From Flavobacterium hibernum (GTDB lineage Bacteria > Bacteroidota > Bacteroidia > Flavobacteriales > Flavobacteriaceae), in contig NZ_JPRK01000003.1 of NCBI RefSeq assembly GCF_000832125.1, positions 1-64,000 of the forward strand: 64,000 nt of DNA, read 5' to 3'. Below are positions 48,029 through 54,378 of this stretch, in pieces. The translations under genes and the position numbers were made by a program. The notes beneath the pieces were generated by a model. The model was given only the letters and a program-made list of their open reading frames with translations. It ran no database searches and was not told the origin of the DNA. How positions within the stretch are numbered: position 1 is the first letter of the stretch; each line of letters starts with the position of its first letter.

Positions 48029-48460
48029 ATGAAATCCTTTTATTTATTACTAAGCACGTTGTGTTTTGTTTCTACAACTTCTTATTCTCAACTTCATGTA
48101 GATCAAATTACTTACAACGGCCGAGATCATTTTATTACCACTACTATTGGTTATCCCGTGCCTGGAACTTTTGTTACTACCGGACAAAAAGAACCTATTA
48201 CTGTACTAAATCCAGACGGAACCGGAGTTATTCAATCTAACGATTTAACTAAAACAAAGATCAACTGGGGAATCGAATGCACAGACGAAGGTGTTCCGGT
48301 TTTTAAAGAAGGTTTTAATAGTGCGTCGTATACTTTTTGGTACAGACTAAATGATAGCCTTGACTGGACTTACTCTCAATTTTCGATTCACTTCGCCAAG
48401 AAAAAAATGTTCTTAATGGGAGAACGAGTTAAAGAATACGTAGATTATAGCGTTCAGTAA
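48029..48460 (+). CDS. Small secreted protein, unknown function
   Basis: A 143-residue protein starting at the ATG at 48029. The preferred start gives a signal peptide (MKSFYLLLSTLCFVSTTSYSQ). The mature part is beta-rich with ITYNGRDHFITTTIGYPVPGTFV and FIHFAKKKMFLMGERVKEYVD; I recognise no family. It lies 130 bases after the receptor gene, on the same strand, but no coupling can be shown. Confidence 0.65.
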   Translation: MKSFYLLLSTLCFVSTTSYSQLHVDQITYNGRDHFITTTIGYPVPGTFVTTGQKEPITVLNPDGTGVIQSNDLTKTKINWGIECTDEGVPVFKEGFNSASYTFWYRLNDSLDWTYSQFSIHFAKKKMFLMGERVKEYVDYSVQ

Positions 48461-48639
48461 TCTACATAAATCTTATACCTGAAAATAAATTTTTCTTGTT
48501 TTTTCGAAATTTTACTACAAAAAAGAAAACGTTTTCGTAGAATTTCTAAAGTACCTATAATTTTTATTATAAAATTCTGTAAATTTAAAAATTATACCCT
48601 TTTTTTATTTAATTTGCAATAAAATTCAATATATTAAAC

Positions 48640-50418
48640 ATGGTTTCAATCACACGCCTTTTTGATTTTCCCTATTATCAACAAGAAACTTATGCCCTTC
48701 CAGTTGCATTAGCAACCAAAAAAAATGGAGTTTGGGAAAAAACATCTAGCCAGGAATATATTGCAAAAGCAAATGCTGTTTCGAGAGCATTATTACGTAT
48801 AGGCGTTCAAAAAGATGATAAAATTGCTTTAATAACATCAAACAACCGTACGGAGTGGAATATCATGGATATTGGTATTTTGCAAACCGGAGCACAAAAC
48901 GTTCCTATTTATCCAACAATTTCCGAAGAAGATTACGAATATATATTAAATCATAGTGGTAGTATTTACTGCTTTGTATCTGATGATGAAGTTTACCAAA
49001 AAGTAAAAGCGATACAAGCAAATGTACCAACTCTAAAAGAAGTTTATTCTTTTAATGAAATCCCGGGTTGCAAACATTGGTCAGAATTATTGACTCTTGG
49101 TGCCGATGAAAGCAACCAAAATGAAGTTGAAGCCAGAAAAGACAGTATTCAAACAGATGATTTGGCTACTATTATTTATACTTCCGGAACTACAGGAAGA
49201 CCAAAAGGCGTTATGCTTTCGCACAAAAATATTGTTTCGAATGTATTAGACAGCGCACCAAGAATTCCGTTTGATCCAGGAAAAAGCACTGCTTTGAGCT
49301 TCTTGCCTATTTGTCATATTTTTGAAAGAATGATTTTATACATCTATCAATATTATGGTGTTTCGGTTTATTTTGGTGAATCTATTGATAAAATTAGTGA
49401 CAACTTAAAAGAAGTTCGTCCAACAGTTATTACAGCTGTACCAAGACTTTTAGAAAAAGTTTACGATAAAATTTATGCAAAAGGTGCTGAATTAACAGGT
49501 ATTAAGAAAAAACTATTTTTCTGGGCTATCGATTTAGGCCTAAGATATGAGCCATACGGAGCAAATGGTGCTTGGTATGAATTTCAATTAAAAATTGCCC
49601 GCAAACTTATTTTTAGTAAATGGAAAGAAGGTTTGGGTGGAAATTTAGATTTAATGGTTTCCGGAAGTGCTGCATTGCAACCGCGTTTAACGAGAGTTTT
49701 TGCTGCCGCAGAAATTCCGGTTATGGAAGGTTACGGTTTATCTGAAACATCGCCTGTAATTGCCGTAAACGATCAAAGAAACAGAGGTTTCAAGATTGGA
49801 ACTGTTGGAAAAGTAATTCGCAATGTTGAAGTTAAAATTGCACAAGACGGAGAAATTCTTTGCAAAGGACCAAACGTAATGTTAGGCTATTTTAAAGATC
49901 CTGAAAAAACTGCCGAAGCTTTAATTGACGGATATTTTCATACGGGAGATATTGGAGAGATTGACAGCGAAGGTTTCTTGAAAATTACTGACCGTAAAAA
50001 AGAAATGTTCAAGACTTCTGGCGGAAAATATATTGCACCTCAACTAATTGAAAATGCCATGAAACAATCGCGTTTTATTGAGCAAATTATGGTAATTGGT
50101 GAAGGCGAAAAAATGCCTGCCGCTTTTATTCAGCCTAATTTTGAATTTGTAAAAGAATGGGCGAAAATTCATAAAATAACTTTAGGAAACACAGATTCAG
50201 CAATTAGTGAGAATAAAGACGTTATTAAACGTATTGACGAAGAAATTGAAGGAATCAACAAAAAATTTGGACACTGGGAACAAATCAAACGTTTTGAGTT
50301 AACTCCAGATGTTTGGTCTATCGATGGCGGACAATTGACTCCTACTTTAAAATTGAAACGTAAAATCATTAAAGAAATTTATAAAGATCTTTACTTTAAA
50401 ATCTACGATCACAATTAA
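48640..50418 (+). CDS. Long-chain acyl-CoA synthetase (AMP-forming)
   Basis: A 592-residue adenylate-forming enzyme that activates fatty acids to acyl-CoA. The AMP-binding motif is TIIYTSGTTGRPKGVMLSH. A second core motif is GYGLSETSPVIAVN, and the hinge/ATP segment is DGYFHTGDIGEIDSEGFLKITDRKK. It starts RLFDFPYYQQETY, as in the long-chain (FAA1-like) Bacteroidetes type. It probably feeds beta-oxidation (see fadN-fadA at 60 kb). A bidirectional terminator follows. Confidence 0.95.
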   Translation: MVSITRLFDFPYYQQETYALPVALATKKNGVWEKTSSQEYIAKANAVSRALLRIGVQKDDKIALITSNNRTEWNIMDIGILQTGAQNVPIYPTISEEDYEYILNHSGSIYCFVSDDEVYQKVKAIQANVPTLKEVYSFNEIPGCKHWSELLTLGADESNQNEVEARKDSIQTDDLATIIYTSGTTGRPKGVMLSHKNIVSNVLDSAPRIPFDPGKSTALSFLPICHIFERMILYIYQYYGVSVYFGESIDKISDNLKEVRPTVITAVPRLLEKVYDKIYAKGAELTGIKKKLFFWAIDLGLRYEPYGANGAWYEFQLKIARKLIFSKWKEGLGGNLDLMVSGSAALQPRLTRVFAAAEIPVMEGYGLSETSPVIAVNDQRNRGFKIGTVGKVIRNVEVKIAQDGEILCKGPNVMLGYFKDPEKTAEALIDGYFHTGDIGEIDSEGFLKITDRKKEMFKTSGGKYIAPQLIENAMKQSRFIEQIMVIGEGEKMPAAFIQPNFEFVKEWAKIHKITLGNTDSAISENKDVIKRIDEEIEGINKKFGHWEQIKRFELTPDVWSIDGGQLTPTLKLKRKIIKEIYKDLYFKIYDHN

Positions 50419-50499
50419 AAATCAAAATAATTAACCAACGAAAAAGGCTGTCTTTTATAAGACAGCCTTTTTTTATTTCACGAAGATTTCCTTCAATTT
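50416..50499. repeat. Duplicated 3-prime end (copy A), with slipin C-terminal remnant
   Basis: An ~84-base segment that matches 52317-52399 at about nine in ten positions by eye. It holds a terminator hairpin (GGCTGTC/GACAGCC, 50446-50467). Read on the minus strand, the segment ends with codons for KLKEIFVK and a stop (50473-50499), the same ending as the slipin gene at 52.4 kb. This is most likely the decayed tail of a second slipin copy. Confidence 0.7.
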
Positions 50500-50535
50500 A
50501 CAAATTGCGTTTTTGCAATTCTGCACTTCTGTTTA

Positions 50536-51039
50536 CTAGAAGAACATGCTTTTAAAATCTCGAAAGAAACTTCTTTTCTTAGACTTTTTTTCAAGCTTTT
50601 CTTTTTTTACAGAACTCTTTTTTTCAAAAATTGCTTGAACTTTTTCAATTCGTTTAACTGGTTTTATTTCTTCGGTTTTAGAATTTTCGTAAAACCTTTT
50701 AAAAGGACGTGGCTCAAAGTCAACCAAAATAGCTGCCATATTTATAGCATCGATATTTGACAGCTCTGTTTCGCCTTTAAAGAACGTCTCGATAGGTCTA
50801 AACTTATCTTTTTTCTCCTTAAACTTATTCTTTTTACTATGATCGAAATCTAATCCTAATAAATTACTAAAAACGTTCAAGTCATCTTTTGTTGGGTTAT
50901 TTTCGAAAATCAACCAGCATAAATCACGAAGTACTCCACGAGAAGGTTTGTACAAATAATCAAAGTATTTACCTTCTTTTTCGATCTCGTATTTTTTTCT
51001 AATTGCTTTTTTATATTTTTCTAATGTATTGTTTTGCAT
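50536..51039 (-). CDS. Conserved-type hypothetical protein, basic C-terminus
   Basis: A 167-residue protein with no signal peptide and no named family. The N-terminal part is helical (YKKAIRKKYEIEKEGKYFDYL, SRGVLRDLCWLIFEN). The last 40 residues are strongly basic and end FFRDFKSMFF. A charged low-complexity tail of this kind is consistent with nucleic-acid or membrane contact, but nothing more can be said. It precedes (on the minus strand) the decayed slipin tail. Confidence 0.65.
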   Translation of the reverse strand: MQNNTLEKYKKAIRKKYEIEKEGKYFDYLYKPSRGVLRDLCWLIFENNPTKDDLNVFSNLLGLDFDHSKKNKFKEKKDKFRPIETFFKGETELSNIDAINMAAILVDFEPRPFKRFYENSKTEEIKPVKRIEKVQAIFEKKSSVKKEKLEKKSKKRSFFRDFKSMFF

Positions 51040-51117
51040 GGTATTTTTATTTTTGCAATTCTTGGAAGTCTCAAGAAATCGAAGGTTTTTCTGGAAAATT
51101 CAATATCACAAAAGTTT

Positions 51118-51136
51118 AAAAGCACCATTGCTTTAC
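51118..51136 (-). terminator. Terminator after the 52-codon ORF
   Basis: On the minus strand, AAAGCA and TGCTTT flank ATGG and are followed by T. It resembles the two AGCACC-type terminators below and above. Confidence 0.5.
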
Positions 51137-51149
51137 TAGAGAAACATCT

Positions 51150-51308
51150 CTAAATGATATATATAATTTCCTTAAAATTCACCTTTCTTTTCCATAGGTT
51201 AATAAGTTCTAAATCCGTTTCTTTACTTGAGGCAAACGGTAACTCACCAAATTCCACTTTATCTGTTTGACCACTATAGTCTGACCTAAGTCCTATTTTT
51301 TGATTCAT
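51150..51308 (-). CDS. Candidate 52-residue ORF
   Basis: Begins MNQKIGLRSDYSGQTDKV and ends FKEIIYII, from the ATG at 51308. A longer frame upstream runs through an intergenic repeat and is rejected. A terminator lies just after the stop. No family is recognised and no ribosome-binding site is clear. It could be the third member of a series of tiny transcripts. Confidence 0.35.
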   Translation of the reverse strand: MNQKIGLRSDYSGQTDKVEFGELPFASSKETDLELINLWKRKVNFKEIIYII

Positions 51309-51424
51309 CCTAAAATTTTTATTGTTAATTTTTTTTAAGCTTCTGAAGTACTGAGGTGCTAAGTCACTAAGTTTTTTTTTAGCACTCTGAACCTTTGTCC
51401 CTTTGTTCCTTGCCGCCAAGGCAT

Positions 51425-51450
51425 AAAAAAAGCACCCAATTAAAGGTGCT
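51425..51450 (-). terminator. Terminator of the 31-codon ORF
   Basis: Stem AGCACC/GGTGCT, loop CAATTAAA-like, then seven T on the minus strand. It lies 26 bases past the stop codon. Confidence 0.85.
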
Positions 51451-51475
51451 TCATAACAAATACGATATAATTATC

Positions 51476-51571
51476 CTATTGTCTATATTGATGCACCAGC
51501 ATGTAAAAGCATTCACTATTCGAAGTCGTGGCCGCTAATCCTTTGTTGTTTATGTATAATTTAAAACTCAT
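51476..51571 (-). CDS. Candidate 31-residue peptide
   Basis: Reads MSFKLYINNKGLAATTSNSE then a Cys and a hydrophobic-aromatic end (31 residues). It has its own promoter-like box (51647-51679), a leader with a CAA repeat, and a terminator shortly after the stop. Too short for most gene callers. Function unknown. Confidence 0.55.
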   Translation of the reverse strand: MSFKLYINNKGLAATTSNSECFYMLVHQYRQ

Positions 51572-51589
51572 ATTGTTTTATTTTTAAAA

Positions 51590-51615
51590 TTGTTGTTGTT
51601 GTTGTTGTTGTTGTT
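51590..51615 (-). repeat. CAA trinucleotide microsatellite in the 5-prime leader
   Basis: About eight and a half units of CAA on the minus strand, between the promoter (51647-51679) and the ATG at 51571. Slippage here would change leader length but not the reading frame. Confidence 0.9.
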
Positions 51616-51646
51616 CTGCGAAACTTATTGTTTCAATTTTGTTAGG

Positions 51647-51679
51647 CAAAGATAATGTCGAAAAAATCATATTTCCAAA
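51647..51679 (-). promoter_or_regulatory. Promoter of the 31-codon ORF
   Basis: On the minus strand, TTTG (51676-51679), 21 bases, TATCTTTG (51647-51654). Same spacing as the promoter of the 32-codon ORF. Confidence 0.7.
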
Positions 51680-51902
51680 TCATTTTCAATATTATTTCAC
51701 TGACTTATAATTAGTTACGTAAAAAATAGAGCAAAGGAATCCCTGTCCGCAAACTGGTGCAGATTTATCTTTTATCAAATGACTGTTACTCACCAGATTA
51801 CTTTTCAAGATTATATTTCGCTATTTTTATTAATCATTAAACATTTGGTTAATTATTTTTTTTAATATTTTTGGTTATGGTCTGTTTTTCATCTTTTTGT
51901 CG

Positions 51903-51983
51903 TCATGTTGAGCGAAATCGAAACTTTTTTTTTGTCACACTGAGCGATTTTTATTGTCACACTGAGCGAAGTCGAAGTGCTTA
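51903..51983. repeat. CTGAGCGAAG-type repeat
   Basis: Three partial units of the GTCA-C/T-CTGAGCGAAGTCGAAG family in a row, the middle one truncated. No inverted arm is obvious. Confidence 0.6.
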
Positions 51984-51985
51984 AA

Positions 51986-52017
51986 ACAAAAAAAGCACCC
52001 TCAAATAAGGATGCTTT
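51986..52017 (-). terminator. Terminator of the 32-codon ORF
   Basis: Stem AAAGCATCC/GGGTGCTTT (one G-T pair), then a T run on the minus strand. It resembles the terminator at 51425-51450. Confidence 0.85.
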
Positions 52018-52049
52018 TATATATTTATGTTGAGTTTAAACTCTAAAAT

Positions 52050-52148
52050 TTATATTTCAATTTCATAAAAATACTTATTGCATCCTGTCGCTTCAACTGG
52101 AAAATCTCCGGCTAAAGGTTCAAAACTAAGGATTGCTGAAAGTATCAT
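52050..52148 (-). CDS. Candidate 32-residue peptide
   Basis: Reads MILSAILSFEPLAGDFPVEA then TGC and an aromatic-acidic end (32 residues). Promoter at 52179-52211, terminator at 51986-52017, all on the minus strand. No similarity to known short proteins is apparent. It may be a small peptide or a leader. Confidence 0.5.
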   Translation of the reverse strand: MILSAILSFEPLAGDFPVEATGCNKYFYEIEI

Positions 52149-52178
52149 CTGTATTTTTCTATTTTTTAATTACAGATA

Positions 52179-52211
52179 CAAATATAATATATTTTGTATT
52201 AATTTAACAAA
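52179..52211 (-). promoter_or_regulatory. Promoter of the 32-codon ORF
   Basis: On the minus strand, TTTG (52208-52211), 21 bases, TATATTTG (52179-52186). An exact Bacteroidetes promoter pattern. Confidence 0.75.
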
Positions 52212-52316
52212 TTTTGCTAAAAATAAGATTTTTACAACAATTACCTTAATGATTGCTATTTTACACAGTTCGCATTTCTTTCTTTGTGGAGCCCACGTCC
52301 CACTTGCGAATTCACT

Positions 52317-52399
52317 TAAAAATCAAAATAAATAACCTAAGAAAAAGGCTGTCCTTTACGAGACAGCCATTTTTATTTCACGAAGATTTCCTTTAATTG
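52317..52399. repeat. Duplicated 3-prime end (copy B)
   Basis: Matches copy A at 50416-50499. It includes the slipin terminator (GGCTGTC/GACAGCC, 52347-52368) and the codons for the slipin ending KEIFVK. Confidence 0.8.
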
Positions 52400-53476
52400 A
52401 CTGATAACGTTTCCGCCACCTGAAATTGTGATTTCACCAATTTTATCGGCAATTTTCTCTACATATTCCATTTCTTTCAATTTCCACAACATTTCGTTAT
52501 CTTCCATCAACTTTGCAGTGTTCAATAAACTTCTGGTTGCGGCGGTTTCTTCTCTTCTCATGATGCTGTTGGCTTGCGCTTTTTTCTCGGCAACCAAAAC
52601 CTGATTCATGATTTCTTTCATATCTCCAGGCAAAATTACATCTCGAATTCCAGCATCAGAAATCACCAATCCCAAGTCGTCGATCTTAGCAGTTACTTCT
52701 GCCAAAATCGCTTCGGCAATTGTGTCCTTTTTGCTCAATAATTCATCCAAAGTCAATCCGCCAACAAAAGCTCTCAAAGCCAATTGCATCGCCACATACA
52801 ATTGTTTATCAAAGTCTTTGTTATCGACCAAAGCTTTCATGATATCAACCACTTGGTATCTCACAAAAAAGTTGATTCTTAATCCTGCTTTATCTTTCGT
52901 CAACAATTCTTGTCCAGAAATCTCAACTTGTTGTTGTCTGGCATCAACAGTTTTAACTTCAATAGTAATGGCGTTGTTCCAAAAGTAGTGTGTTCCGGCT
53001 TTTAACTCCTTTACAAAAGTTCCGTTTACAAACAACAAAGCTTTATAATTACTAGACACAATATACTTTCTTGTAAAAAGTCTCAATTGAGCATTTTCTA
53101 ATAAATTGACAGCAACATTCTCTGTAATTTCAATTTTAGAAACATCTACTTTTGTGAATTCATTTTTTACAATACCTTTCCAAAACGCATATCTACCCGC
53201 AGGCAAAACACCTTTAAAGTTTCCGTTTACAAATTGCAAAACAATCTCATTATCGGCAACCTCAACAATTTGCAACATCAAAGCCAATTTTTCGTTTTCC
53301 AACAAAATATTCAACTCAAATGGCGCTTGAAAAGCTGTATTCATATGGTAAGTCATCACATTTTTGTCTCCAAAAATCCAATGTAAACCTGCTTCTAATA
53401 CATTCACTAATTTTCCGTTTTCGAATACCAAACCCACTTGGTACGCCTCGATTTTAATTCTTTTTATCATCTTCAT
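52373..53476 (-). CDS. SPFH/slipin-like protein without membrane anchor
   Basis: A 367-residue SPFH-domain protein. There is no N-terminal membrane hairpin, unlike stomatin and classical slipins. Instead, residues 14-166 hold three copies of a short unit with the pattern F-x-N-G-x5-L-x-A-G (starting about 14, 77 and 145). The SPFH core runs from about residue 180 to 300 (DARQQQVEISGQELLTKDKAG, FVGGLTLDELLSKKDTIAEA), with a coiled-coil-rich end. Such soluble slipins are often encoded beside RtcB or Ro60 genes; that association is from memory and here matches the neighbourhood. Probably an RNA-stress component. Confidence 0.9.
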   Translation of the reverse strand: MKMIKRIKIEAYQVGLVFENGKLVNVLEAGLHWIFGDKNVMTYHMNTAFQAPFELNILLENEKLALMLQIVEVADNEIVLQFVNGNFKGVLPAGRYAFWKGIVKNEFTKVDVSKIEITENVAVNLLENAQLRLFTRKYIVSSNYKALLFVNGTFVKELKAGTHYFWNNAITIEVKTVDARQQQVEISGQELLTKDKAGLRINFFVRYQVVDIMKALVDNKDFDKQLYVAMQLALRAFVGGLTLDELLSKKDTIAEAILAEVTAKIDDLGLVISDAGIRDVILPGDMKEIMNQVLVAEKKAQANSIMRREETAATRSLLNTAKLMEDNEMLWKLKEMEYVEKIADKIGEITISGGGNVISQLKEIFVK

Positions 53477-53514
53477 TTTTTTTAAGTTTGCCCGTTAGGT
53501 TAATTATTTATTTA

Positions 53515-53596
53515 CCACAGATTTCACAGATTAAAATGATTTCTTTCATATAAAATTCACTTTATTTTAATCAGTGTGAATCTGTGAAATCTGTGG
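53515..53596. repeat. 18-bp perfect inverted repeat (CCACAGATTTCACAG type)
   Basis: Arms CCACAGATTTCACAGATT (53515-53532) and AATCTGTGAAATCTGTGG (53579-53596). It lies between the ncRNA block and the slipin start. Confidence 0.88.
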
Positions 53597-53796
53597 CATT
53601 ATTTTTTCTTTTCTATAAAAAAACTTCATTGTCTCTCTCCTCCGAGAAAAACGGACGAACAGTTTGCGGTTTGTTTACTCCTATTGTTTGCGGCTCTATT
53701 TTGTAAAAGCGATTCTAAGAATCCTTAAACAATCAAACCGAAAAGAAAATGAGTATTTCAAAATACATTTCTGTTCGCACTGGTCTTATCGTGAGT

Positions 53797-53852
53797 GTGA
53801 AATTTTAGCCTCGTCCCGATTCCGAAGTTTCGGAACTAGACTAAAATTTCAC
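53797..53852. other. Nested hairpin with 12-bp outer stem
   Basis: Outer arms GTGAAATTTTAG (53797-53808) and CTAAAATTTCAC (53841-53852) are perfect inverses. An inner hairpin TTCCGAA/TTCGGAA sits at 53820-53835. It lies in the middle of the ncRNA region; the strand of function is uncertain. Confidence 0.75.
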
Positions 53853-53925
53853 TGACAAAGACAAATCAGTTTTTTCCTGGTCATCTTTTTAAGAGTGATG
53901 GTCTCTAGCGACAAGCCGCTGTCAA

Positions 53926-54070
53926 ACTGAACCTAAATCAGTGCAGGATTCGAACCTGCGAATTTTCTATTGTTCTTGCCAACTGAACTATCGCATTACT
54001 GCGAATGGGAGTCGAACCCATGACCTATAGAGTGAGATCGTTTTTTGGAAAACAACCTAAAACCTCCAAA
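53926..54070 (-). ncRNA. Chain of contiguous tRNA-like hairpins
   Basis: Read on the minus strand: stem TTTGGA/TCCAAA (54044-54070); arm GATCT/AGGTC, loop of eight (54022-54039), like an anticodon arm; T-arm ATGGG-TTCGACT-CCCAT (54005-54021); TCGCA-GTAA-TGCGA with a GNRA loop (53991-54004); D-arm GTTC/GAAC with AGTTGG in the loop (53972-53988); T-arm GCAGG-TTCGAAT-CCTGC (53943-53959); and ACTGA-TTTAGGT-TCAGT (53926-53942). Several touch without a gap. The T-loops TTCGACT and TTCGAAT and the D-loop GG are those of real tRNAs, but no acceptor stem or CCA end forms, so these are tRNA-derived mimics and not genes for charging. Position: between slipin and rtcB. Confidence 0.7.
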
Positions 54071-54240
54071 TCAAGTTGCATAGAAAAACATAATACGCTT
54101 TTGCGAAAAGTTCTCTACAATGGTGCTATACAGAAACACGCAACAGGACTTGTTTGATATTGTAAATCAAAGTCTCCTTTGATGTATTTCAGTTTATAAA
54201 AGAACTTGTTTTATTTCTTGAGCAAATATTCAAATTCTAG

Positions 54241-54259
54241 TGCGCAATTATTTTGCGCA
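54241..54259. promoter_or_regulatory. Palindromic operator, site 1 (TGCGCAA-N5-TTGCGCA)
   Basis: Perfect 7-bp arms around TTATT. It shares a 25-base identical stretch (54243-54267) with site 2. On the minus strand it is followed at fixed distance by AATATTTG, close to the TAnnTTTG box, in front of the tRNA-like block. Confidence 0.75.
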
Positions 54260-54296
54260 GTAAAAAATTATTTTTTTTCAAAAGTCTTTAAAACAA

Positions 54297-54324
54297 AAAA
54301 ACGCCTTGATTTTCAGGGCGTTTT
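54297..54324 (-). terminator. rtcB terminator
   Basis: Stem AACGCC/GGCGTT with loop TTGATTTTCAG; A run on one side and T run on the other, so it could act in both directions. It separates rtcB from the ncRNA block. Confidence 0.88.
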
Positions 54325-54378
54325 AGTTTAAAATCTATATTTTTTTATTGATACAATTTTTGTATTCTTTTATTTTAA

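Larger units (their letters stand above)
53640..54240 (-). other. Structured non-coding region (tRNA-like locus), extent
   Basis: A 600-base stretch without a credible ORF, bracketed by the palindromic operator site at 54241 and by a dispersed repeat before slipin. Besides the hairpin chain and the nested hairpin listed separately, the minus strand shows CGC-AAAA-GCG near 54.10 kb and GACTT-TGAT/ATCA-AAGTC near 54.16 kb. It is transcribed, if at all, from the operator site towards slipin. Confidence 0.6.

Noticed and set aside
51590..51615. CRISPR or phase-variable coding repeat
   Set aside because: Three-base unit without spacers, and it lies upstream of the ORF, so it cannot shift the frame.
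52078..52335. 85-codon plus-strand ORF opposite the 32-codon peptide
   Set aside because: Lies antisense to a unit with promoter and terminator and runs into the slipin terminator.
53664..53855. 63-codon plus-strand ORF in the ncRNA region
   Set aside because: It runs through the nested hairpin, has no promoter or ribosome-binding site and no recognisable composition.
53926..54070. Annotation as two ordinary tRNA genes
   Set aside because: T-arms and a D-arm are real, but no acceptor stem, CCA or (for one unit) anticodon arm forms.
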